Shown: piece after piece, positions 41,599-52,300 of the stretch
How the letters are laid out: each line of letters opens with the position of its first letter
How positions within the stretch are numbered: position 1 is the first letter of the stretch
Source of the DNA: Flectonema sp. DT1601
Taxonomy: Eukaryota; Euglenozoa; Diplonemea; Diplonemida; Diplonemidae
Length of the DNA: 64,000 nucleotides
Direction: 5' to 3'
NCBI GenBank assembly: GCA_964019425.1
Contig: OZ025836.1
Span: 496,001-560,000 of the forward strand
The notes under the pieces: model-generated
The model's input: the letters and a program-made list of their open reading frames with translations, nothing else
What the model was told of the DNA's origin: nothing
Databases searched by the model: none
Position numbers and translations under genes: made by a program

Positions 41599-42096
41599 TA
41601 CATAGCTATGATTAAGGTCTGTATAGGTATGATAGTGGTTTCATTGGCTTGTAAGAATATCTATTGGTTTATTCAGGTTATATATGAGTGTGTTTACTCT
41701 AATGTAGTAATTATTCTGTACTTTAGACAGGCGACAAAAGATGTTGGCTTGAAATGACACGGTGGAAATACTTATTGTTCCCTGAAGGGTTGTGTGAACC
41801 AATCGCTTGCTGACATCCCCGCAGACTTCCCAGCATCGCTTTACCAATTCCTTAACAACTGCTATCAATTTTAGAACTTTATTAAGAATTATTAACTTAT
41901 GCCTTTTCTTGGCTCTTCTTATTTCGACGACATCGCTCTGAACCAAACATTTCCTTTGCTGTTCTTTCAGGGAGCTCCATTATAAAAATACAACAATAAG
42001 AAATCTTAGGGCGTGGAGGATGGTGTTGTTGTTGTTGTGGCTCTTTTTGTATGAACACTTTTCAACTCTTTTTTTTGTTGACAGTATCATTTTAAT
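41599..42096. other. Intergenic
   Basis: No homopolymer above ten bases, unusual here. A minus-strand frame (41641-41946) of 101 residues has no recognisable features, and the pyrimidine tract and AG signals in the area point to the plus strand. TTTTTTTGTTGACAG ending near 42084 serves the next gene. Confidence 0.45.
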
Positions 42097-43266
42097 ATGG
42101 CAGGTCATCTGCGAATTCGAATTTCGGAAGGGAGGCAGATGCTTCCAACCGGGTCTCTGGGTCTTTCAGCTGATCCGTTTGTAAGAGTAAGATTTAGTGG
42201 AAAGACACATCAGGGTAGAGCGTGCAAGAATACTGTGAACCCAAGATGGGATTCAGGAGAGAACTTGTGGACTTTTGTCCACTGCTCTCCAACAGGTAAG
42301 ATATTCATTGAAGCTTATGATTGGGAAGCTGTCGGAGCAAATAATTTCATGGGAATGGCGGTCATCGATATTAAGTCTTCAGGAGACTACTACGCTGCTG
42401 GAAAATGGTTCGACCTAAAGCCCCGTCCAGGAGACACCAGTGACGAAGAACTATTTCGAAAATATGGAACATTCGGACAGCTACGAGTAGACTACAGCTA
42501 TACGTATTTATCTTTGGGAAAGTTTATTGCTTCAGACCATCTGTTAGAGCAGCTGACTGGGAAAATTGATGGTAGCATTCCTCAAAAAATTCAACACCCT
42601 GAAGTTGACATGGATCAACTTAGACTTTCAATAAGGAGATGCACACAACATCTTGAACGTTTACACGTTCCATACTCTTGGTTGAAGGATCAGGTTAGGG
42701 GATATCACCTAACAACAGACAGCTCTACTAAACAACAAAAAGTTGAAATTATTTACAGCAAACACAGAATTATAATGTACTCTGCCTTAACAATGATTGC
42801 TTTAATGGGATACGTTCCGGTACCTATTTTTGCTCGTCTTGGAAGGGCAGCTGTACCAGCATTGATACTACTTCTGTTTAAGGCAAACAGAACAGTTGGT
42901 GAACAGAGTAACATCTCGATGGATATCTCAGAGAGTAAGTTACTTTTTGCGGAGAGTGAAACATCTATCGAAGCGGTGTTTGACTTAAAACAAGGTTACT
43001 TCAATGTACAAAAACAGAATATTGCTGAAACTGCTGCCGGTAAAGTTCTTGGCACAGTCGATGATCTAACACCGGCATTGATTTCTAAAGGCGTGAAGTC
43101 AGCTGGAAACATCTTTGTGGGAGGCATGAAAACAGTTGGTAGTAACTTAACAATGGTCGGTAAGACTGTAGGTCACGTTGTTCAGACAGTTAGTAGCCCT
43201 GTTCTCAATCCTATGATTAATTCTTTAACACGTCGTAGTAAGGAGATAGATGCTGGTAAAGTGTAT

Positions 43267-43302
<36 letters not shown>

Positions 43303-45457
43303 GAAGTTTAACCGATTCTTTTGTAGACACAAAGAACAATAACACAAAGCAAACAAAACAAACAGGTATACTCCACCTTCACAAGAGATGCTTCAGAAAT
43401 CGATTGATAATTCATCAGACTTGATAAGACAAAGTGCTGCAAAGCTTGATACTATGGGATCAATAATGTACTGGCATAATACTATTGTTTCAATGTACGT
43501 ATTTAAGATATCATGTTTGCTCTTTGCAGGTCTTTGGATACTTCCACCGCTTCCGTTGGGATTGTCTTTGTGGGTGGCAGCTTCTTATGTGTTTTTTGTA
43601 AATAGACTTTGCTACACGATGCCTAGAGTCTACAGCGTTATAAACATCAGTTCTTTAATGATGTTGGTATCCGACTGTATTGAAACAGTGTTGAGATTGG
43701 CATTTGGTGGGAAGTTTGAATTCCCAACACATCACTACACTACAAAACCTGATAACACTACTACATCAAGTCTTACTGTAGCATCTTCAAAAGAAGACGA
43801 AGATGAACAAGAAGAAGAAAAAGCTACTTGCACTGTCACACTTGATGTCGAGTCACCACCAGAAGGAAGCAACAAATGGAGCACACGTCAAATCCCAAAC
43901 TGTAAAGTCATCCTTAAGGAAGGTGATTATATCACAGTTGATTTAGGTGATGGTGCTCCTCACTTCAAAGTACACTCAAAACACGTTAGCTTTGGTTCTT
44001 CAAGTCAATCGCTAAAATCAAAACAAAAGACCTGCACGGTTACAATTGAACAAGAAGGGTCACCAGATGTTTGGATAACAAAGACAATTCAAAATTGTAT
44101 TGTCGAAGAAGAAATCGGTCAAGATGTTGTAGTAAACTTTGGTGATGGCTCTCCAGGTTTTAAGATTGCAAGAAAACATACCGACCTGGGTGATACGGAA
44201 GGTGCTAAGAGAACATCTTTACTATACAATATAGGCGACGTTGTTGAGGTTTCGTATGAAAAGAAATCAGGAAATGATAGTTGGGAAATGAACCAATCTG
44301 TTGGTAAGATTGTCGGATGCACTGCTATTGCTGCGGAGATTAAATTTAACGATGATCGTCCGATCTATACCGCTCCGTTATCGACTATACGACCACACCA
44401 TCCAAAACAAAGCATCGCTGTTGGAGATGTTGTTGATGTAACATACGAAGAAGAAGCTGCATGTGGAACTTGGATGAACAAGACGGAAACAGCAAAAGTA
44501 CACTCAATTAAGAATAGTAACACTGTAGTAGTTGATTGGGGTGATGGTGATTCTCTCTTTTGTTGTAATACAAAATTTGTAAAGAAATCTATAAGTCCAA
44601 ACAAGTACGGTGCAAAATCAAAGTCTTGCAATAATATTTCAAACAAACCAAACCTCGTAATCGGATCCGAAGTCTTCGTAACATATGAAGAGGAGCAACA
44701 CCCAGATCAGTGGAGTGTTAAACGAGAACGTGCAACCATTATTTCTATAACAGGAACCAGAGTTACCGTAGATTGGGGAGACAACGATGGGACCTACGAA
44801 ACTGATATCAAACACGTCTCTCTAGTAGATGCTGAGCCATCATCAAACAATGACATCTCTCAAACAAACGGTCATACTCCAGAGGTTAAGTTACATTCAA
44901 AGACTGTACCAACTTCATTATCAGTTGGTCAACTTGTAAGTGTTGAATTCGAAGAGGAAATAGATGGTAAATGGTCAACAACAACAGACACAGCTCTTAT
45001 TCGTGAAATTAACTCTGAAAAAGTAGTAGTTGATTGGCTTGATAAAGACAAATGGTATACGACCGAAACAAAATTCGTATCAAATTTTTCACCTGAGAAT
45101 TTCAAGATAGGACAATCTGTAATAGTGTCATATGAGAAGGAAGAATCCTCTGGTTGGGTAAGTACTACTGACACCGCTACTGTGACTAGTGAAGCCTCTA
45201 ATGATCTTATCACAGTGTTGTGGTCAAATGGAATGTCTGATTCTTACACGTGTCCAATTCAATATGTTGCGCCTCTTTCATTCTCTCAAGGAGACTCTGT
45301 GACTGTTTCTTATGAAAAAGAAACTACTTCAGGATCTTGGGAGTTATCCCACGAAGCTGCTGAAGTTGTATCTGTAAAAGGTGACTCAGCAGTAGTGCGA
45401 TGGGAAGGAGCAGATGATACTTACACATCTCCTTTGAAGTTTGTTTCCTCGACATAA
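42097..45457 (+). CDS. C2-domain membrane protein with eight tandem Tudor-like repeats (two exons)
   Basis: Exons 42097-43262 and 43366-45457 (103-base intron with GTATGT donor and AACAG acceptor, holding a 27-base T-run) give 1085 residues. Residues 1-140 form a C2 domain with likely calcium aspartates (LSADPFVRV, EAYDWEAVG). Hydrophobic stretches at about 227-270 and 430-500 look like membrane hairpins, as in MCTP or reticulon-like proteins. From about 541 to the end come eight repeats of 55-65 residues with consensus (I/L)..G..V.V.YE.E....W......A.V.......V.V.WGDG...Y......V, i.e. small SH3/Tudor/Agenet-like barrels. The same kind of barrel occurs in the gene at 6025. I infer a cytosolic repeat array tethered to ER or another membrane with calcium-dependent lipid contact. 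I know no protein with this exact architecture. Confidence 0.85.
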
Positions 45458-46430
45458 TCGTCTTATTGAGTACTGATAGCTGCAATGACTGTCCCATGGG
45501 AATATTGGTTTTTTTTTTCTCATTTTTTTTTTCTTGGTTGTTTTACCTGTTGAGTTTTATGCTCGAAACTTAGGTTTGAGTTCGTGCAGCAGAACGAACC
45601 AAAAATGCTTAGTCTGCAACTGCTTTTTGCTCTGGTTGGAAAAGATAACAAAATTGTGCTTTGCTTTGCTTTGGTTTGGTTTTTTTTTTCTTCGATTTGG
45701 TGCTGCTGTTTCTGTGGTGTCTTCGTGTTCGCTTTAGGCCATCCGTGATCTTATTAACATTTTCCCCTATTTTTCTTTTTCTTCTTCTTGTTTTTCTATT
45801 TGTTTGTACGCTCTATCAGTGCGTATATTGACAGCACTCATTAGTTTATCATCGTGGATCATATCAGGCTCGGCAGCTTTTTGTTATTCTTTTTCAAAGT
45901 CTAGCAATTTTGTAGTTAGCAGATTTCTATTTTTTTTTTTTTTTCTTTCCATACTTGCTGTTTTTATTCGTTACGTGGATTCTGTTTTCCCATTCGTCCG
46001 CTTCGTTGCCTTGGCCAATGATGTTCAGTACCAGTGTTCATGGTTGCCCTCCTACTTTCCCCCCCTTTCTTTTTTTTTCACCCCCCGTTTTTTGTTTTTT
46101 TTTTCGACAACGCTATTTCTCGTTGATTTATTTTGATTGTGTGTCATCACGTAGGATGTCTCTGTTGTTCTTGCCAACATCATTTTTGAAGGGTCTGGAG
46201 AAAAAAGAAAGAAAAAAAAAAGAAGAGAGCGAGTGAGAGAGGAAAGAAAAAAAGCAAGAAAGAAAAGGTTAGTGATTGTGTTCTGATGTTGTGTATTATG
46301 AATACCACAGTGACAAGTGGTTTCTCTTTGATAGTCTTAGTCAGACTTCCGAAAATGCGGTCACATCTCTTTAACCTGAAATCTCTATCAAAAATGCATG
46401 TACAACAGACGTTTTTTTTTCGCATAATTA
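45458..46430. other. Intergenic, T-rich
   Basis: Many short T-runs (45509-45530, 45678-45690, 45930-45946) and C-runs (46060-46067, 46080-46086). Open frames are hydrophobic translations of these. No gene seen. Ends at the boundary of the TIR element. Confidence 0.5.
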
Positions 46431-46616
46431 TATGAGGACGTGCCAAAAGTAGGGCCTATTTTGTACCACGGGTAACTGCCGGCCTCTAAATCTTGGTCTG
46501 AGCACTTTTTTGGCCCACTCTGTATATTAGAAAACTCAATTCCGGGTCTGGGATACAACTTTACTTGTCACCAGTTCAAAAATTCTGCAATTTTTAGGGG
46601 AAATTGACTGTATTAC
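46431..46616 (+). repeat. Left terminal inverted repeat
   Basis: 186 bases matching the reverse complement of 47658-47844. Contains GGCCCACTCTGTATATTAG in the middle. Divergence is confined to the outermost part. Confidence 0.85.
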
Positions 46617-46768
46617 ACTGTAAGATGCTTGTGCACAGTTGAGACCAATTTGTAAGGTAGTAGTAGGAGAGTGTCACTCGCTTGAATCACAGCTTCACAA
46701 ATAACAATGATAATTAAGAATACTCTAGAACGAGAGCCACTGTGACAGGCATTTCGGCAGCATATCAA

Positions 46769-47386
46769 ATGTCATCCAGACCTCATCGAGAGTGGGCACC
46801 GGTGCGTACCCTCACCGAGGTGGCAGGCGTACTCCGAACGCTCAGCGACACAACACTTGTATTCCTCTTCTTTGAAGAGCAAGAAGTGAGTGTGCAGAAC
46901 CTCCGCATCCCAGCCGTAACCAGCATCCCCACCTACCGAAAGGATACTTCAGGTCAGATATATATCACAGCTTTCTCTGACGAAAACCAGCAATTTGCAC
47001 TTGACGGAGGTAAGGCTACTTTGCTACTGAACCACAAGCCCAAAATATCAGATAAGCTTCCCCTTACTAGAGCTGAGAAGAGCACTATTGGATCTACACC
47101 CCTTGACACAACCGCGGACAACAACAAGTTTGCAGAGATAGAGCACAGTCAGCATATCGATTCCCTGAAGAATAAACGAGCAAGAAAAGAAGCCTTCTTT
47201 GAAAGGTTAGACAGGGAGCACACCATCCAACAACGAGCCTGCAAACGGAAAAGTGCCCCCGAGAAGCCTGTTAGAAAGAAGCGCCAATGCAGCCAGTGCA
47301 GCTCTCTTACTCATGATCTCCGAAATTGTCCAGACCGTCGTTCTGAACCCGAAAGCTCTGATTCAAGTAGCAGTGTAACCCCTTAA
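46769..47386 (+). CDS. Zinc-knuckle protein of the TIR element
   Basis: 205 residues from ATG 46769 (the longer frame from 46742 starts with GTG). The N-terminal 100 residues are mixed, with FLFFEEQEVSVQNLRIPAV; the middle (about 125-170) is charged helix; a basic patch KRKSAPEKPVRKKRQ leads into CSQCSSLTHDLRNC, an exact CX2CX4HX4C knuckle, then a serine-rich tail. Such knuckles end Mutator-like transposases and also occur in nucleic-acid-binding accessory proteins. No DDE or RNase H motifs. Probably a DNA-binding helper or the leftover of a larger transposase gene. Confidence 0.65.
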   Translation: MSSRPHREWAPVRTLTEVAGVLRTLSDTTLVFLFFEEQEVSVQNLRIPAVTSIPTYRKDTSGQIYITAFSDENQQFALDGGKATLLLNHKPKISDKLPLTRAEKSTIGSTPLDTTADNNKFAEIEHSQHIDSLKNKRARKEAFFERLDREHTIQQRACKRKSAPEKPVRKKRQCSQCSSLTHDLRNCPDRRSEPESSDSSSSVTP

Positions 47387-47657
47387 AAAACGTAAGTGTG
47401 TACAACATTATTAGTAAGTTAGTGTAGGCGCAGAATGCACACGAATGATCAATATCAGTCCATCAGTCCTCTTAGCTTCGCTGCTTGTGCCAAAACTTAC
47501 GTATTAATTTTGTCATGCAGTTTCTAAATTCATCGGATGGGGATGGGTCTGCTTGCCCAGGATATGGAGTTCGACAGCCACGGAGAACAATGCATCTAAT
47601 TACAGAGGTCTGATATGTGAAGTAAACCTGCCCCCTGTGTGTGTACTGCATAACACA

Positions 47658-47844
47658 GTAATACAGTCAATTTCCCCTAAAAATTGCAGAATTTTTGAAC
47701 TGGTGACAAGTAAAGTTGTATCCCAGACCCGGAATTGAGTTTTCTAATATACAGAGTGGGCCAAAAAAGTGCTCAGACCAAGATTTAGAGGCCGGCAGTT
47801 ACCCGTGGTACAAAATGGTACCCTACTTTTGGCATCCTCTCATA
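47658..47844 (-). repeat. Right terminal inverted repeat
   Basis: Reverse complement of the left repeat. It contains TACAGAGTGGGCCAAAAAAG (47749 onward), which by itself looks like a Tc1/mariner-type terminus. Confidence 0.85.
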
Positions 47845-48058
47845 TTATTTATTTGATTTTTTTTTTTTTTTTTCATTCTGCGATTTATAACATCTGAGAG
47901 AGTTTACTTTTTTTTTTTTTTTTTGTTCCTTCATCGCAGGTAAAATAATAATAATAAAATGTAAAAGCAACCACATCGTAGTCACACTATGCTTAATAAT
48001 TCTTTTGTTATAAACTACTTAAGCCATCATTTCTCTTTATAGTATCTCAACCCCACTA

Positions 48059-49057
48059 ATGGCTGAGCCAACTCCACCACCTGCTGCAGAGTCTGGTGTG
48101 TCTGAAACGACTGAATCAACGACACCCGTATTATCAAGAAAAAAACAAAAAAAATTAGCGAGACTAGGAGGAGAAGCCGGGATTGCAGCGCATTGGGAAA
48201 AGAAAAAAGTTGCGTACAAAGAAAGAGTAAAAGAGAGAAGATTACAGGAAAAGGAAAAGCAACAAAAGGAATGGTTAGCTCTCTCTGAGGAAGAACAAGA
48301 AAGGAGGAGAAAAGTAGCGAATGAAAACAGGCAAAGCACTGACAATGAAAGAATAAAACAAGACAAGCTAAGACAAGATAACATTTCTAATAAAGATAAC
48401 CTTCCTCAGATCATCATCGACTGTGATTTCGAGGGAGAGATGGATGGGAGAGCATTAAAATCCATGGCTCAGCAAGTGGCTCTCTCTCACTCATTCATGA
48501 GAAGGCATTCCCTCCCATGTTGGCTAACTGTTTCTGGATTGATAAAAACAGGTTCCTTATATAATCAATTATCACAACGTTGTGGGTTTTCTGATTGGAA
48601 TTTATCGACATCAGAATCAGACTTACCAACAACACTATCAGGTAAGAAACGTGTCGTGTACTTAACAGGTGACAGCGATTGTGTTCTCGAAACCCTTGAA
48701 AAAGGAACTTCATATGTTGTGGGTGGAATTATTGATAGGAATCGTTGTAAGGGATTAACTTTAAAAAAAGCCAACACTCTAGGATACTCACATGCGAGAC
48801 TACCCCTGGATAGTTGGATTCAAGACAATAAGTTACAAGGAATCTGTAAGACTCTCACAACAAATCACGTAGTCAGCATCCTGACACTGTTTGCTAAGTG
48901 TGATTCTTGGGAGCAATCTTTCGCAGCTGTTCTTCCGATGAGGCGAGTAGTTGAACAACAACAAAACAAGAAAAGTAAAGAAAAAAACAAAACAATTCCA
49001 AACACTGATGAAACACCGAAACTAGCAAAGGTCGACCCTACAGAAGATGCATCATGA
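48059..49057 (+). CDS. TRM10: tRNA (guanine-9-N1) methyltransferase, TRM10 family
   Basis: A 332-residue protein. After a disordered start come a lysine-rich helix (RKKQKKLARLGG, 27-38) and a long charged helix, both usual for TRM10. The SPOUT catalytic domain spans about 115-300: IIIDCDFEGEMDGRALKSMA (118-137), VYLTGDSDCVLETL (200-213), GGIIDRNRCKGLTLKKA (222-238) with the catalytic aspartate D226, LTTNHVVSIL (266-275) and SWEQSFAAVLPMRR (283-296). These match eukaryotic TRM10/TRMT10A, which methylates N1 of purine 9 in tRNA using SAM. The tail is K/N/T-rich. The start follows TCTTTATAG by 15 bases. Intronless, same strand as its neighbours. Confidence 0.93.
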   Translation: MAEPTPPPAAESGVSETTESTTPVLSRKKQKKLARLGGEAGIAAHWEKKKVAYKERVKERRLQEKEKQQKEWLALSEEEQERRRKVANENRQSTDNERIKQDKLRQDNISNKDNLPQIIIDCDFEGEMDGRALKSMAQQVALSHSFMRRHSLPCWLTVSGLIKTGSLYNQLSQRCGFSDWNLSTSESDLPTTLSGKKRVVYLTGDSDCVLETLEKGTSYVVGGIIDRNRCKGLTLKKANTLGYSHARLPLDSWIQDNKLQGICKTLTTNHVVSILTLFAKCDSWEQSFAAVLPMRRVVEQQQNKKSKEKNKTIPNTDETPKLAKVDPTEDAS

Positions 49058-49325
49058 TTCTTCATTCACAGCTGTGCTCCCCTTCTTAAAAGTGGTTTTG
49101 AGCAACAGCACCGACTCAATTAATTAAATAGCTTTTCTGAATCATAAATATAGATTACGAGTAGGTTGTAATCAGATGGCAACTTCGCCTGTTTTATTAT
49201 TTGATATACTGTCGCTGCTTCTTATCATTATTCATTCACTCAGGTTATGACTTACTTCTGAGGTAGATTCTGTTAAGCATCCTTATTGTGTTTAGTTATT
49301 TATGCATTCCTCCAGGTCATTCGAA

Positions 49326-52300
49326 ATGACGAGCAAAACCGACGACCACAAAGAACCTCGCTTATCACGTCGACATGCCTTTGGAATAAAGGCTGGAGTT
49401 TCTGAAAATATCCACTTTATAGATGATAGCACGTGTGCGTTTCCTGTTGGAAGGAATGTAGCTATTTATAACACGCAGGCGAATCAACAAAAGTTTATTT
49501 CTGGTAACGACAAGTGTGATGCGATAACCGCAATGGCACTATCTCCTAATAAGAGATATTTAGCTGTCGCGGAATCTGGTGATCAGCCAACCATCACTCT
49601 GTACGATACGGGTAGCAGACGTAAGAAGAAAACCCTTCCAGGACCGGGGATGGCATTCCCAGATTTGGGATCACGCGAATATGTTTGTGTAGCTTTTTCA
49701 TCGGATGGTAAAGCCTTAATAACACAAGGTGGTGCTCCAGAGTGGACTCTTGTATACTGGGCTTGGGATCGCTCAAAAGCAGTTGCATGGACGTCTTCAG
49801 CTGTTGACAAGATTGCAGCTGCCCAAGACAAACAACACATCTCATGCATTAGTTGTAGTCCTAGAGATAGTTCTTTAATATGCGTAAGTGGTAATGGTGT
49901 TTTTAGATTTTTAAAATTATCAGAAGGTCAACTAAAACCCGCACCAGGAGGCATGGGAAAAAGAGAACCCCAAAACTATCTCGCACACACTTGGTTGCCA
50001 CCTGAAGAACGGGTTGTAGTTTCCACTGAATCTGGTGATCTGCTGTTGGTCGAAAACTACGAGTTTCGATGCATCCTTCAAGGTAGTCCAAGCGAAGGAC
50101 TTTCCATAGATGCTCTTATATCATACGCGAAAGGGTTTATATGCGGAGGTGACATGGGGCTGGTCTTCATATTTGAGCGTAGTGACGACAAGGAAGTCTA
50201 TCGCAAAATGAAGGCTATGAAGATAGATCAAAAAAGAGATGAGGAAGCAACGATTGAAACTGAAGCCATGAAAGTCAAGTGTTTCGCCCTAACTCAACAA
50301 GAAGAGTTCTTGGCTTTAACAACAACGAATAATCAAATTTATTTATTGAATTTGTCTAATGCGGATTTTTCAAAGGGAGAAGATGCAGTTTTTGAGCATT
50401 TGGCACAATGGTTTCACAGCGCTCCAATAACTGGACTGGATACTTGTGTAAGAAAACCTCTTGTCGCAACCTGCTCTAGAGATAGGTCAATAAAGGTGTG
50501 GAATTATGTGGAACATACATTAGAAATGTCTCGAATATTCCATACCGAAGCAACCTGTATTGCTATGCATCCATCAGGGTTACATATCCTTGTTGGGTTT
50601 AGTGATAAACTTCGGTTTATGAATTTGTACGGTGATGACATCAGGGAATTCAAATCCTTTCCTATTCGGCAATGTACTGAATGTCGTTTTAGTACTGGAG
50701 GACAATACTTTGCAGCTGTTCACGGTAATATCATCTCAATTTATTCAGCGTATACTTGTGAAACTGTTGGTCATTTACGAGGACACAACGGTAAGGTTAG
50801 ATCATTATTTTGGATGCCACCAGATGATATCAGATTAATATCTGTTGGTATGGATGGTGCGGTATTCGACTGGTCTTTAAAAGATTGTAGAAAAGAAAAC
50901 GACTTTGTTATTAAAAGTGCTCATTATACTTCAGTGACTGCGGGATCACCAGCACCAGCTGCCAGTGCCTCCCCTCTGATTTGGGCTGTTGCTGGAGACA
51001 GAAAACTTCGAGAATTCGAAGCCAGCTCACTGCATTCTGGAGCACAGCATGAATGTGATACTGGTGAGTCTCCATTGAGTACGATAACGTTCTCACCGCA
51101 ACATAAACTTCTATTATGTGGATCGGATGACGGCATGGTCACAACGGTTAACGTTCCTCTCTCAACACATCAATCAGTCAGCTACAATCATGAAGCAACA
51201 TTAGCTCATGCTTCTCCCATAACAAGAATTGCTTTAACTTTTGATGAATCGATGCTATTCACAGTCGGTGAAGACTGCACACTCTATCTCTACGACGTTA
51301 AAGATCGTGATGGCAGAGTCACTAAAAGAGAAATAACATACGCAGAGGAAATATTAATATCAAAGAACGATTTAGAAGGTAAGAACAGCGACATTCAAAC
51401 ACAAAGAGCAAAGGTTGAAGACTTAAAGTTAGATATGGATTACCAGGCACAGAAGCATGAAATTCAACACATCAAGGAAATGAAACAAATGGAAGATGAA
51501 CATAGAGAACAGTCAGAACGTCAGTATCAGAAATTTGAACAGCTGTTGGCTCTTAAAAATGAACAAGAAATTGAATTTACTGAAATTAGACGAGAGACTG
51601 CTGAAAAACACAGGGCTGAACTGAGCAAGTTAGAAGGAGATTACCAAGCCCAACTTCAGGCTTCAGAAGACCAAACCTCTCGTTTACAAGCGGAGATTGT
51701 TGAACAACGAAGAGATTACCTCGCCCAACTCAGGCAAAAAGAAACTTATTTGGAAACTACTAAGAGAGAAGAGGAATCGGCATTCCACCAATCTCTTCAA
51801 ATTGAGAAAGAGACTTGTGAACAACTAAGAGAACAAGAGAAATCACTTCGTCATGAACACGAAGAAACCAGACAAATGATTGAACACATGACTGACAGAG
51901 ACATCGAAGAGATAAAAGAGCGTTATGAACGTAAACTCCGCGAAGCAAGAGAACAACTTCTTCATCTCAAGGGTGAGAATGGAATTATGAAAAAGAAATT
52001 CTACACTCTACTAAAAGACATTAAGGATAAGGAAACTGAAATAAGCAACCTGTTTGAAAGTCAAGGTGAAAAAGAAGGTAAAATTAAAGGTCTTGAAAAA
52101 GACATAGAAGCACTCCGCAACGAAATCCGAGAAAGAGATGAAACAATTGGAGATAAAGAAAAGAGGATATACGATTTGAGAAAGAAAAACCAGGAATTGG
52201 AAAAATTTAAATTCGTACTTGACTATAAAATTAGAGAACTAAAAAGTCAAATAGAACCTCGACAAGAAGAAATTGTCGAAGCAAAGCACAAGATAAAAGC

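Larger units (their letters stand above)
46431..47844. mobile_element. TIR DNA element, 1.4 kb, with 186-base inverted ends and zinc-knuckle gene
   Basis: The first 186 bases (46431-46616) recur inverted at 47658-47844. The outer 35 bases differ at a few positions; the inner 150 bases are identical as far as I can read, implying recent mobility or gene conversion. Ends begin TATGAG(A)GGA..TGCCAAAAGTAGGG. The flanking bases TTA on both sides (46428-46430 and 47845-47847) could be a 3-base target duplication, though the AT-rich site makes this uncertain. Inside lies one frame encoding a protein with a CCHC knuckle but no DDE transposase, so the element is probably non-autonomous. Long TIRs and a knuckle suit MULE; a TTA duplication would suit PIF/Harbinger. 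Family open. Confidence 0.75.

Noticed and set aside
41641-41946. Minus-strand frame of 101 residues between the peroxidase-like and C2 genes
   Set aside because: No domain, no plausible start context, and it would be the only minus-strand gene in the window.
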